From the NCBI GenBank assembly GCA_027493945.1, contig JAOSJU010000001.1, forward strand, positions 1,984,001 through 2,048,000: 64,000 nucleotides of DNA, written 5' to 3'. The stretch's first letter is position 1. Every line of letters starts with the position of its first letter. The position numbers were made by a program, and so were the translations under genes. Positions 25,099 through 32,996 of the stretch are shown one piece after another. Below the pieces are notes generated by a model that worked only from the letters and a program-made list of their open reading frames with translations, made no database searches and was not told where the DNA came from. The stretch comes from Burkholderiaceae bacterium. GTDB lineage: Bacteria > Pseudomonadota > Gammaproteobacteria > Burkholderiales > Burkholderiaceae_E.

Positions 25099-25341
25099 AT
25101 GCCCACCCTGACTGCGAGCGAAGCGCGCGCCAACCTCTATCGCCTGATCGACGAGGCGGCGGAGTCGCACCAGCCGATTCACATCACCGGCAAGCGCACG
25201 AGCGCCGTGCTCATCGCCGCAGAAGACTGGCAGGCGATCCAGGAGACCTTGTTCCTGCTGTCCGTGCCCGGCATGCGTGAGTCGATCAAGGAAGGGATGG
25301 CGGAGCCCCTCGACCAGAGCGCCGAGGACCTCGACTGGTGA
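25099..25341 (+). CDS. Phd/YefM-family antitoxin
   Basis: This 80-residue antitoxin starts LTASEARANLYRLIDEAAESHQ, the typical Phd/YefM DNA-binding N terminus, then HITGKRTSAVLIAAEDWQAIQETL. The acidic C terminus (LDQSAEDLDW) would neutralise the toxin. GGAG lies six bases upstream of the ATG. The stop overlaps the GTG start of the toxin gene by four bases. Confidence 0.9.
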   Translation: MPTLTASEARANLYRLIDEAAESHQPIHITGKRTSAVLIAAEDWQAIQETLFLLSVPGMRESIKEGMAEPLDQSAEDLDW

Positions 25342-25601
25342 GTTGGAAGGTCGTCTTCGCGAAGCATGCGATAAAGGACGCCCGCAAGCTCGCCGCAGCC
25401 GGCCTGAAGCCGAAGGCGCAGGAACTGCTGGCCATGCTCGCCGAAGACCCCTTCAGGAACCCGCCTGCCTGCGAGAAGCTGGTCGGCGATCTCGCGGGCG
25501 CGCACTCGCGCCGGATCAACATCCAGCACCGGCTGGTCTACGAGGTCTTCCCGGAACTGCGTACCGTGCGCGTGCTGCGCATGTGGTCGCACTACGAGTG
25601 A
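25338..25601 (+). CDS. Txe/YoeB-family toxin
   Basis: This 87-residue mRNA interferase of the YoeB type is complete. It has WKVVFAKHAIKDARKLAAAG, a KPKAQELLAMLAEDPFRNPP segment and GDLAGAHSRRINIQHRLVYEV, and ends MWSHYE, where the final His-Tyr is the catalytic region in YoeB. It starts with GTG inside the antitoxin stop (GTGA). The pair looks intact and functional. Confidence 0.9.
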   Translation: MSWKVVFAKHAIKDARKLAAAGLKPKAQELLAMLAEDPFRNPPACEKLVGDLAGAHSRRINIQHRLVYEVFPELRTVRVLRMWSHYE

Positions 25602-25608
25602 GGCCGGC

Positions 25609-25972
25609 ACCCGCGAACCCGCCTCAATCGACGATGAACAGCGTCGCCCCGGTCGCCGTCGAAGACCGGTGCGCCTCCGCGCCGTCGGCCACCTGGTAGC
25701 TCATCCCCGGCTTGAGCACGAAGCGGCGACCATCTTCCAGCAGCGTCTCGAGCTCGCCGGCCGGGCACAGCAGCACGTGGCCCTTGCTGCACCAGTGGTT
25801 GGCGCTGTAGCCCGGCGAGTACTCGACCATGCGCACGCGGATCGGGTCGTCGGCGGGGCCGAAGTGACGCGTGCGCCAGCGCGCGACGCCGGTGTCGCCC
25901 GCGTGCTCGGTGGCTTCGACGGTGGACCAGTCGGTGGTGCCGAACGGGATGTCGCGCATTTTCATGATGAGG
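25609..25972. repeat. duplicated cupin segment, copy 1
   Basis: About 364 bases match 26997-27360 in the same orientation, 1388 bases apart, with scattered substitutions (by eye well above 90 percent identity). The match begins about 14 bases outside the cupin stop codon and ends a few bases beyond the start codon, so the unit is almost exactly one gene. Confidence 0.8.
25624..25965 (-). CDS. small cupin-fold protein, copy 1
   Basis: This 113-residue single-domain cupin has RVRMVEYSPGYSANHWCSKG, the DHCW-type motif region (Asn in place of Asp here), then HVLLCPAGELETLLEDGRRF and LKPGMSYQVADGAEAHRS. The histidines could bind a metal ion. The function of such small cupins is unknown. A near-identical paralogue lies at 27012-27353. 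No operon partner is evident; the gene sits among toxin-antitoxin loci on the minus strand. Confidence 0.8.
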   Translation of the reverse strand: MKMRDIPFGTTDWSTVEATEHAGDTGVARWRTRHFGPADDPIRVRMVEYSPGYSANHWCSKGHVLLCPAGELETLLEDGRRFVLKPGMSYQVADGAEAHRSSTATGATLFIVD

Positions 25973-25987
25973 GCCCCGTCGATGGCG

Positions 25988-26170
25988 CTACGTTGCGGCG
26001 CGCGCGCCGCTTCGGTGCAGCACGACCGGCAGGTCGGTCGTGAGAAAGTCGGCGTCGAGGGTGAGCAGCGTCTCGCCGCGCAGCCGCGCGTGCGAAGTGG
26101 GCGCGGATCAGAACGTGGGCGATGAGGGGGTGGGGTCGGCGGAGACGGGGATGGGGGCGGCGAGGGGCAC
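25988..26170 (-). pseudogene. composite gene remnant
   Basis: The 5' end (GTG at 26170, PLAAPIPVSADPTPSSPTF then stop) parallels the start of the broken gene at 22565-22953. The 3' end reads RGETLLTLDADFLTTDLPVVLH in another frame and resembles the C-terminal part of a PIN/DUF5615-like toxin. The segment looks like two gene fragments joined. The stretch 25966-26279 holds no intact gene, only this remnant and the hairpin repeat. Confidence 0.4.
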
Positions 26171-26188
26171 GGCTCCGGCGTGTGGCGC

Positions 26189-26231
26189 AGGCCGGATGAT
26201 CGCGGGGGCGGGGCTCAGGGGGTGAGCCCGG
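26189..26231. repeat. 43-base dispersed hairpin repeat, copy 2
   Basis: This is identical to 22977-23019. The hairpin GGGCTCA-GGGGG-TGAGCCC is at 26211-26229. It lies between the composite remnant and the brnA-like gene. Confidence 0.7.
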
Positions 26232-26279
26232 GGCGCAGCCGCAGTCGCCCGCTCTGCCGCCTATCGTCTGAGCGACGGG

Positions 26280-26616
26280 TCAGGCATCGCTGCGCGTCGA
26301 GCGACGAGCAGGAGTCTTGGCCTTTGGCGCAGGCGCCGCGCCACCGGGTTTGCGCTCCTCCGAGCCGCCCGGCGACGTATTTGTGGAGGATGCTGGCGAT
26401 CAGCGTCTGATAGGGCATGCCTTCGGCCAGAGCCCTGACTTGAATGTCTTGCAGATCGCCAGCCGAGAGCCGAATGTTGACCCGCCGGTCTTTGATGGCC
26501 GTGGCACGTGCTGCGGCCTTCAACCGGGCGATCTCGGTCCTGGAGGCCACGGACTTCAGCTTGCCTGCTTCGTAGGCCTCGAGGATCTCGACGTCGAAGG
26601 GATCAGGCTGCGTCAT
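26280..26616 (-). CDS. BrnA/CopG-type antitoxin (frame break near the end)
   Basis: This is a ribbon-helix-helix-type antitoxin of about 111 residues. It has DVEILEAYEAGKLKSVAS, DRRVNIRLSAGDLQDIQVRALAEG and PYQTLIASILHKYVAGRL. One extra base at 26360-26361 breaks the frame. In the repaired frame it ends EERKPGGAAPAPKAK and so on, to ARRSTRSDA with stop at 26280-26282. The ATG overlaps the toxin stop by 14 bases. It should bind the partner toxin and repress the pair. Confidence 0.7.
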
Positions 26617-26896
26617 CTGGCTCTCCGGGCTCGAGGTAGTCGCGTGTCGCCTTCCGGCTGGGAATAACCGACTTCAGGAAGAAGTACTCCGCCTGTTCGA
26701 TGTACGGGACCGGTAGGCGTAGCCGTCCCATGTGACAACCAGCAACCGCTGCTTCGGGTACTTCCCGGTGTTCGGGTGCGCCAGGATGTCGAGAAGGCCA
26801 CCGCTTTCAATGGCAACCACGACTTGCTCGAACGAGACCCCCGCGCTCCGCGAGCAACTTGCGGTTCTTGTCCGTGCTCCACCGGAAAGGCTTCAC
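26603..26896 (-). CDS. BrnT-like toxin (two frame breaks)
   Basis: The pieces read KPFRWSTDKNRKLLAERG, then VSFEQVVVAIESGGLLDILA and LLVVTWDGYAYR in a second frame, and PYIEQAEYFFLKSVIPSRKA followed by TRDYLEPGEP in the third. This order matches the BrnT/DUF4258-like toxin family. The breaks are at the five-C run 26838-26842 (one base extra) and near 26708-26712 (one base missing). The start is a GTG at 26896. If both breaks are sequence errors, the toxin is complete at about 97 residues. Otherwise it is inactive. Confidence 0.65.
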
Positions 26897-26996
26897 ACGG
26901 CGAGTGTACCGTCGTGTGTGCCTTTTGTCACCACGGGATGTCGAGATCGTGGCGCGGCCTTCGACAGGCGCACGGCCATCCCGGGCATGATCGCCG

Positions 26997-27360
26997 ACCC
27001 GCGAACCCGCCTCAATCGACGATGAACAGCGTCGCCCCGCTTTCCGTCGAAGACCGGTGCGCCTCCGCGCCATCGGCCACCTGGTAGCTCATTCCGGGCT
27101 GCAGCACGAAGCGGCGACCGTCTTCCAGCAGCGTTTCGAGTTCGCCCGCCGGGCACAGCAGCACATGCCCCTTGCGGCACCAGTGGTCGGCGCTGTAGCC
27201 GGGCGAGTACTCGACCATGCGCACGCGGATCGGGTCGTCGGCGGGGCCGAAGTGACGCGTGCGCCAGCGCGCGACGCCGGTGTCGCCCGGGTGCTCGGTG
27301 GCTTCGACGGTGGACCAGTCGGTGGTGCCGAACGGGATGTCGCGCATCTTCATCGCGAGG
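26997..27360. repeat. duplicated cupin segment, copy 2
   Basis: This is the partner of 25609-25972, in direct orientation. Sequences on either side of the two copies are unrelated. Confidence 0.8.
27012..27353 (-). CDS. small cupin-fold protein, copy 2
   Basis: This 113-residue paralogue of the cupin at 25624-25965 differs at only about seven positions, including SADHWCRKG (the Asp and His of the DHCW-type motif are kept here) and LQPG. The stop, start and surrounding few bases are shared with copy 1. It lies between the brnT-like gene and a VapC gene. Its function is unknown, and copy 2 has the more canonical metal-site motif. Confidence 0.8.
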   Translation of the reverse strand: MKMRDIPFGTTDWSTVEATEHPGDTGVARWRTRHFGPADDPIRVRMVEYSPGYSADHWCRKGHVLLCPAGELETLLEDGRRFVLQPGMSYQVADGAEAHRSSTESGATLFIVD

Positions 27361-27375
27361 GCCTCGGCGGTCTGG

Positions 27376-27795
27376 CTACGTGCGGAGCGGGTTGAGGGCT
27401 CGCAGGTCGTCGTAGCGCTGCCCTTCGGCGAGGTCTTCGGACCATAGCAGCGGGGCGCCCGAGCGCTGCGCGGCGGCGACGATCAGGCTATCCCAATAGC
27501 TCAGCTTCCAGCGCGTCTGCACGTCGAATGCCGCCGCAAGCAGCAGGCGGTCGTTGTCGATCACCTTCCAGGCCAGGTAGTCGCTGACCCGCCGCCATGA
27601 GGTAGCCGGATCGAGCCCGCCTTTGCGGATCAGGTTGACGTGCAGTTCCTGGAGCACCTGCACGCTGATCGCCGCCTTGCCCGGCTCGCTCCACAAGGGT
27701 TCGATGAGCTGGCGCGCGCGGGCGTGGCGCGGATCCGGCGACTCGGTGTTGGCGTAGTACAGCAGGTTGGTGTCGACGAACACCTCAACGCTCAT
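27376..27795 (-). CDS. VapC-type PIN-domain ribonuclease toxin
   Basis: This 139-residue PIN domain has the N-terminal FVDTNLLYYAN (first catalytic Asp), an acidic SVQVLQELHVNLIRKGG segment, and the C-terminal acidic residues in KLSYWDSLIVAAAQRSG and LWSEDLAEGQ. These support an intact Mg-dependent RNase. Its ATG lies 11 bases inside the upstream antitoxin gene. Confidence 0.88.
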   Translation of the reverse strand: MSVEVFVDTNLLYYANTESPDPRHARARQLIEPLWSEPGKAAISVQVLQELHVNLIRKGGLDPATSWRRVSDYLAWKVIDNDRLLLAAAFDVQTRWKLSYWDSLIVAAAQRSGAPLLWSEDLAEGQRYDDLRALNPLRT

Positions 27796-28015
27796 GGGCC
27801 TGCTCGCGACTGAGCGGCCCCTCCCGGACCGGCACCGGCTGCTTCAGGGCGCGAAGGGCGCGACGACGAGCAGGCTCGAAACTGTCGAGTTCGGCGACAG
27901 TGCGCGTCACCAGGTTTCCGACCCATGCCGAAACGGAAGTCTGCTGATCGACGGCGAGATGCCTGATCCGGCGCAGGGTCTTCTCGTCCGGGCGCAGCGT
28001 GATGTTGGCCGACAT
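27785..28015 (-). CDS. ribbon-helix-helix antitoxin (VapB-like)
   Basis: This 76-residue protein has ANITLRPDEKTLRRIRHLAV followed by SVSAWVGNLVTRTVAELD, a ribbon-helix-helix DNA-binding fold, and a charged C terminus. The ATG at 28015 has an AGGA-type ribosome site seven bases upstream. It overlaps the PIN toxin by 11 bases and should repress the promoter at 28039-28067. Confidence 0.82.
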   Translation of the reverse strand: MSANITLRPDEKTLRRIRHLAVDQQTSVSAWVGNLVTRTVAELDSFEPARRRALRALKQPVPVREGPLSREQAHER

Positions 28016-28038
28016 TTCTCTTCCTCGTGATGATGCAC

Positions 28039-28067
28039 ATGATAGGCGCCGCACTCAAAAAGTGCAA
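28039..28067 (-). promoter_or_regulatory. promoter and operator of the RHH/VapC pair
   Basis: On the minus strand TTGCAC (28067-28062) is followed after 17 bases by TATCAT (28044-28039). The inverted repeat GCACT-CAAAA-AGTGC (28051-28065) fills most of the spacer and overlaps the -35 box, a good site for autorepression. Confidence 0.6.
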
Positions 28068-28084
28068 GTGTCGCACCAATGGCC

Positions 28085-28349
28085 CTATCGACCTTGCTCG
28101 TCGTCCCACAACCGCTTCGCCGGACGCGCCGCCTTCGGCCAGCAGGCGCTCGATGCGCACCAGCTCGGCGAACACGTCGTGCTTCGTGCCGTCGAGTTCG
28201 TCGCAGACCTCGCGTGTGCGCGCCTCGAGCGCCGCCGGCAGCCCGAGCTCGGGCAGCTCGGTCTCGATCAGCGCTGCGTTGTCCGACATCGCCAGCGCGC
28301 GGGCGCGCGCGTCGTCGATGGCTTGGCGAAGGGTGTGTTCGTCCGTCAT
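28085..28349 (-). CDS. small helical protein in a ParDE-type operon (frame break)
   Basis: This protein of about 87 residues is mostly helical (RQAIDDARARALAMSDNAAL, LEARTREVCDELDGTKHDVF). The frame is probably shifted by one extra base at 28112-28113; the repaired C terminus reads LWDDEQGR with TAG at 28085-28087. I do not recognise the family. The ATG overlaps the toxin stop (ATGA), making it the third gene of a CopG/ParE operon. It may be a regulator, a second antitoxin or an unrelated passenger. Confidence 0.55.
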
Positions 28350-28639
28350 CTGGCGTACCCCGCTTCGCGCTGGCTACGCAGCGCGAGCACGAAAACGGTG
28401 TCGATCTCGTCGACGTAACGGTACAACGCAACGTAGCCGCGCGATCGGCGTCCGATCACCAGCTCACGCAGGTTGCCGCCGGCAGGCCGCCCGATCAGCG
28501 GGTTGCGCTCCAGCACGTCGATGGCCCGGACGATGTCCACGATCCGCGAGGCCGCGTCTTCGGCTGCGTTGGCGGCCAGGTGCTCCAGGATGCGCTCGAA
28601 GTCCTCGGCGAGCTCGGGCGCCAGCTCGATCGCCGACAT
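28346..28639 (-). CDS. ParE/RelE-family toxin
   Basis: This 97-residue protein has ELAPELAEDFERILEHLAAN, then IVDIVRAIDVLERNPLIGRP, NLRELVIGRRSRGYVALYRY and TVFVLALRSQREAG, the usual ParE order of two helices and a beta sheet. It begins two bases after the CopG-type antitoxin stop and overlaps the next gene. It is complete. The target could be gyrase (ParE) or ribosome-bound mRNA (RelE); the sequence does not decide. Confidence 0.85.
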   Translation of the reverse strand: MSAIELAPELAEDFERILEHLAANAAEDAASRIVDIVRAIDVLERNPLIGRPAGGNLRELVIGRRSRGYVALYRYVDEIDTVFVLALRSQREAGYAR

Positions 28640-28641
28640 GT

Positions 28642-28926
28642 TCAGCGCGCCAGTTTCCTCGGTGCCGGGCGCGCGACTGTCCTGCCGACGACCCGGTCCT
28701 CGAGATAGCGGCGCATCTCGCTCCATGCGATGGTCTTGCCCGAGGCGACGATGGCCGCATGGCGCCGCTCGGCCTCGTCCCGGAAGTCCGCGCGTCGCTC
28801 GGCCTCGTCGGCCTTCTCCGCAATGGCTTCGAGGATGAAATTGTGCGAGGTGGTGCCTGCGCGCCTGGCCGCTCGCGCGACGCGCTCCTTCAGGTCCTCG
28901 GACAAGCGGATGGTGGTGGTCGACAT
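28642..28926 (-). CDS. CopG/ParD-type antitoxin
   Basis: This 94-residue protein has an N-terminal ribbon-helix-helix, STTTIRLSEDLKERVARAAR followed by GTTSHNFILEAIAEKADEAE, and a helical C terminus that should wrap the toxin. I use the ATG at 28926 because the strand TTTIRLSED begins there. It is the first gene of a three-gene operon, preceded by a strong palindrome. Confidence 0.85.
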   Translation of the reverse strand: MSTTTIRLSEDLKERVARAARRAGTTSHNFILEAIAEKADEAERRADFRDEAERRHAAIVASGKTIAWSEMRRYLEDRVVGRTVARPAPRKLAR

Positions 28927-28962
28927 GGCAGGCTCCGGCTCGGCGCGCAACTTCGGGGAAAT

Positions 28963-28980
28963 GTAGCACATTCGTGCTAC
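28963..28980 (-). promoter_or_regulatory. palindromic operator of the CopG/ParE operon
   Basis: GTAGCAC-ATTC-GTGCTAC is a perfect 7-4-7 palindrome 36 bases before the antitoxin ATG. A TACATT -10 candidate overlaps it on the minus strand. It closely resembles the operator at 24466-24481, including the flanking GTCGAC. Confidence 0.6.
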
Positions 28981-28998
28981 GTCGACTGTGGCCCCAGC

Positions 28999-29283
28999 CT
29001 ACCAGCGCCCCGGCGGGCGCCTCGACGTATGGAACACCCGCAGGATCTCGACCGCACCACCGCGCACGCGATAGGGGACGACGTAGCGCGTGCGCGGGAC
29101 CACCAATTCACGAGTGCCGGGCACGCGACCCGGACGGCCGATACCGGGATGCTCGCCCAGGTCGTCCACGGCCAGCACGATGCGTTGCACGACCATGCGT
29201 GCAGCGGCGGGGTCTTCGCTGGCAATGAACGCAGCCTCTTCGTCGAGATCGACCAGCGCCTTGCGAAGCCATCTAACGCGCAT
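28999..29283 (-). CDS. RelE/ParE-family toxin
   Basis: This 94-residue toxin starts RVRWLRKALVDLDEEAAFIA and has IVLAVDDLGEHPGIGRPGRV, TRELVVPRTRYVVPYRV and EILRVFHTSRRPP. The HTSR motif near the C terminus is typical of RelE/ParE proteins. The ATG lies 11 bases inside its antitoxin gene. It appears intact. Confidence 0.87.
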   Translation of the reverse strand: MRVRWLRKALVDLDEEAAFIASEDPAAARMVVQRIVLAVDDLGEHPGIGRPGRVPGTRELVVPRTRYVVPYRVRGGAVEILRVFHTSRRPPGRW

Positions 29284-29515
29284 TCACGCCCCACCTCGCG
29301 GCGACGGCATCGACCTCTTCGTCGCTGGCGAAGTCGCCGGCATCCGCCTCCGCCAGGGCCGCACGGATTTCTGCAACCTGCCACTCGTTCAGTTCGACGT
29401 ACTGGCGGATCGCCTCGGCGGCGAGAAAGGATTTGCTGCGCTGCGTCGCGGCGGCCAGAAGATCCAGTCGCTCCTTGATTTCCGGCTCCAGCCGGATCGT
29501 CATCGTCGTGGTCAT
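29273..29515 (-). CDS. ribbon-helix-helix antitoxin
   Basis: This 80-residue antitoxin has TMTIRLEPEIKERLDLLAAA followed by KSFLAAEAIRQYVELNEWQV (ribbon-helix-helix) and an acidic C terminus (EADAGDFASDEEVDAVAARW). The start is the ATG at 29515, where the RHH strand begins. It overlaps the RelE-type toxin downstream by 11 bases. Confidence 0.86.
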   Translation of the reverse strand: MTTTMTIRLEPEIKERLDLLAAATQRSKSFLAAEAIRQYVELNEWQVAEIRAALAEADAGDFASDEEVDAVAARWGVNAR

Positions 29516-29673
29516 TTGCAGGCTCCGTTCCCGTGTGCGCGTATGTGTACATGCTGGCACAGGGGAGGGTGAGAGACCAGCGCAGTCTCCCCCACCAACC
29601 GCGTCGCCGCCATTCGCCCAAAGGTATAGTCGCGTGGTCGGCCCGCGCTGCAGCGGCGCCGGCGCTTCGTCTC

Positions 29674-31017
29674 ATGCCCTCGCTCCCCGACCCTCGCCCG
29701 CCCGCCCCGCCCGCCGCCAGCCGCGCCGACTGGCTGATGCTGCTCGCGCTCACCGGCGGCTTCACGCTGAGCACTTCGTGGCGCACGATCGCGGCGATCA
29801 TGGCGCCGGCGCTGCAGCGCGACTTCGCGCTGTCGGCGCAGCAGCTCGGCCTGTTCGCCGGCATCTTCCACTTCGCGTTCGGCGCGCTGCAGCTGCTGAT
29901 GGGCGTGGGCATCGACCTGCACGGCGTGCGCCGCACGGTACTGGCGGCGTTTCCGCTCACCGTGGCCGGTGCGGCGCTGTCGGCGCTGACGCACGACTTC
30001 TCGCTGCTGCTTCTCGGGCAGGCGCTGATCGGCATCGGTTGCGCGCCGGCGTTCCTGGTGTGCAGCGTGTTCATCGCGCGGCACTTTCCGCCGGAGCAGT
30101 TCGCGTCGGTCTCGGGCATCGTGCTCGCACTGGGCGGGGTGGGCATGCTGATCACCGGCACGCCGCTGGCGTGGGTGATCGAGGCGAGTTCCTGGCGCGG
30201 CGGCTTCGTCGTGCTGGGCGCGTTGTCGGTGCTGGCGTGGCTGGTGATCTGGTGGCTGGTGCGCGAGCCGGGCGAACGCGCAGGCGCGCCGGGCGAGGGC
30301 CTGCGCGAGGGTGGTGCCGCGGCTCGCGAGATTCCGCGCGAGACGCTCGGCGATGCGCTGCGCGGCTTCGTCGCGCTGTTCGCGCTGCCGCACACCTGGG
30401 GCATCGTCGCGCTCGGAGCGGTCACCTACGCGGCGTTCGTGACGCTGCGCGGGCTGTGGCTCGGCCCGATGCTGATCGAGCGCTACGACATGTCGCTTGT
30501 GCAGGCGGGCAACGTGGCGATCGCGGTCTCGCTCGCCGGAATGGTCGCGCTGCCGGTCTTCGGGCGCTTCGATCCGGGCGCCGGCACGCGACGGCGCCGC
30601 CTCGTGCAGTTCACGCTCGGCTGCGCGGCGCTCTTCGTGCTGCTGGCGCTCGGCGCGGGCGCGGCCATCGACATCGGGGTGTCGATCGCCTATTCGCTGC
30701 TCACCGGCTTCATCGTCTACCAGTACTCCGACGTGCGCGCCGCCTATCCGGCTTCGATGATCGGGCGTGCGCTCGCGCTCTTCACGATGGCGATGTTCCT
30801 CGGCGTGGCGCTGATGCAGTGGGCGACCGGCGCGGCCGCGTCGGCCGCATCGGGCTGGCACGTGCCCACCTACGCAGTGGTGATGGGCGCGATCGCGGCG
30901 ATGCTGGCCGCCGGCGCCGCGGCGTTCGCGTGGCTGCCGCAGCCTCCGGTGCAAGTGCCCCCGCAAGTGCCGTCTCAACCGCCGCGGCAGGCGCCGCCAC
31001 AGCCGCCTCGGGGCTGA
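29674..31017 (+). CDS. MFS transporter
   Basis: This 447-residue major facilitator has about 12 membrane segments. Conserved points are LSTSWRTIAAIMAPALQRDF in helix 1, the A-motif region GVGIDLHGVRR between helices 2 and 3, and GQALIGIGCAPAFLVCS in helix 4. A proline/glutamine-rich tail ends the protein. I start at ATG 29674; the upstream part of the frame has no MFS features. A TATAGT -10 candidate lies at 29625-29630. The substrate is unknown, and the next genes are a toxin-antitoxin pair. Confidence 0.85.
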   Translation: MPSLPDPRPPAPPAASRADWLMLLALTGGFTLSTSWRTIAAIMAPALQRDFALSAQQLGLFAGIFHFAFGALQLLMGVGIDLHGVRRTVLAAFPLTVAGAALSALTHDFSLLLLGQALIGIGCAPAFLVCSVFIARHFPPEQFASVSGIVLALGGVGMLITGTPLAWVIEASSWRGGFVVLGALSVLAWLVIWWLVREPGERAGAPGEGLREGGAAAREIPRETLGDALRGFVALFALPHTWGIVALGAVTYAAFVTLRGLWLGPMLIERYDMSLVQAGNVAIAVSLAGMVALPVFGRFDPGAGTRRRRLVQFTLGCAALFVLLALGAGAAIDIGVSIAYSLLTGFIVYQYSDVRAAYPASMIGRALALFTMAMFLGVALMQWATGAAASAASGWHVPTYAVVMGAIAAMLAAGAAAFAWLPQPPVQVPPQVPSQPPRQAPPQPPRG

Positions 31018-31083
31018 GCGGCGCTGCCGCTCGAGTGACGCGGCCCGGGCCGCAGGACCCGGGCTTGTACCGCGGAGCATCTG

Positions 31084-31110
31084 GTATTACCATCCCTTTA
31101 CTGGTAATAC
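31084..31110 (+). promoter_or_regulatory. operator of the AbrB/VapC pair
   Basis: GTATTACCA and TGGTAATAC form a perfect nine-base inverted repeat with a nine-base spacer, ending 14 bases before the antitoxin ATG. Each half with its neighbouring base is nearly palindromic itself (TGGTA-T-TACCA). This suits binding by AbrB-type dimers. A TTGTAC box at 31065-31070 could be the -35 element. Confidence 0.65.
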
Positions 31111-31124
31111 TGCAAGGCGGCCGC

Positions 31125-31367
31125 ATGTCTACGACCCTCACTTCGAAGGGGCAAGTCACCATCCCCAAGCACATCCGCGAGGCGTTGCGGCTCGAACCCG
31201 GCAGCACGGTCGAATTCGCGATCGATGCGCACGGCCGGGTGGTGATCCAGCCCGCGCGTGCGGCGCGGCCGCGACGCGCCAAAGACCGCTTCGAGGCGGC
31301 GCGCGGCAAGGCGACTGTCCGGTGGCGCACCGAAGACCTGATGCGCCTGCTGCGTGACGACGACTGA
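31125..31367 (+). CDS. AbrB/SpoVT-type antitoxin (VapB)
   Basis: This 80-residue protein starts with the swapped-hairpin AbrB fold, STTLTSKGQVTIPKHIREAL followed by LEPGSTVEFAIDAHGRVVIQ. The C terminus (DLMRLLRDDD) should bind the toxin. The ATG at 31125 follows the operator; longer in-frame starts run through the upstream MFS gene and are not real. Stop and VapC start overlap (TGATG). Confidence 0.88.
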   Translation: MSTTLTSKGQVTIPKHIREALRLEPGSTVEFAIDAHGRVVIQPARAARPRRAKDRFEAARGKATVRWRTEDLMRLLRDDD

Positions 31368-31768
31368 TGCTGCTGGTCGACACCAACGTCCTCGTCGACG
31401 TGTTCGAAGACGACGCAGCCTGGGCCGACTGGTCCGTGGGGCAGCTCAGGGCGCAGTCGCAGATCCACGAACTGGCAATCAACGGCATCGTGTACGCCGA
31501 ACTCGCGGCAGCCTTCGCCCGCTTGGAGGAGCTCGACGCCGCGGTGGCCGCACTCGGTCTGGTCGTGCTCGACATCCCGCGCCCGGCCCTCTTCCTGGCG
31601 GGAAAGGCTTTCGTCAGGTACCGCCAGGCAGGCGGCGCGAAGTCCGGCGTCCTGCCCGATTTCCTGATCGGCGCGCACGCCGCCGTTGCGAACATGCCGT
31701 TGTTGACGCGCGACCCGCGCAGCTATCGGAGGTACTTCCCGACGGTCACGCTTCTCACGCCGAACTGA
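31367..31768 (+). CDS. VapC-type PIN-domain toxin
   Basis: This 133-residue PIN-domain RNase has LLVDTNVLVDVFEDD with the first catalytic Asp, GIVYAELAAAFARLEELD with the Glu, and PDFLIGAHAAVANMPLLTRD with the C-terminal acidic residues. It is translated from an ATG overlapping the antitoxin stop. The pair looks complete. Confidence 0.9.
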   Translation: MLLVDTNVLVDVFEDDAAWADWSVGQLRAQSQIHELAINGIVYAELAAAFARLEELDAAVAALGLVVLDIPRPALFLAGKAFVRYRQAGGAKSGVLPDFLIGAHAAVANMPLLTRDPRSYRRYFPTVTLLTPN

Positions 31769-31787
31769 GCGCCTGCAGGCCCGCCGC

Positions 31788-32995
<1,208 letters not shown>

Positions 32996-32996
<1 letters not shown>

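Noticed and set aside
22565-29515. An integron cassette array
   Set aside because: Genes point both ways, no integrase was seen, and I found no regularly spaced attC-like sites with conserved core sequences. The 43-base repeat has only two copies here.
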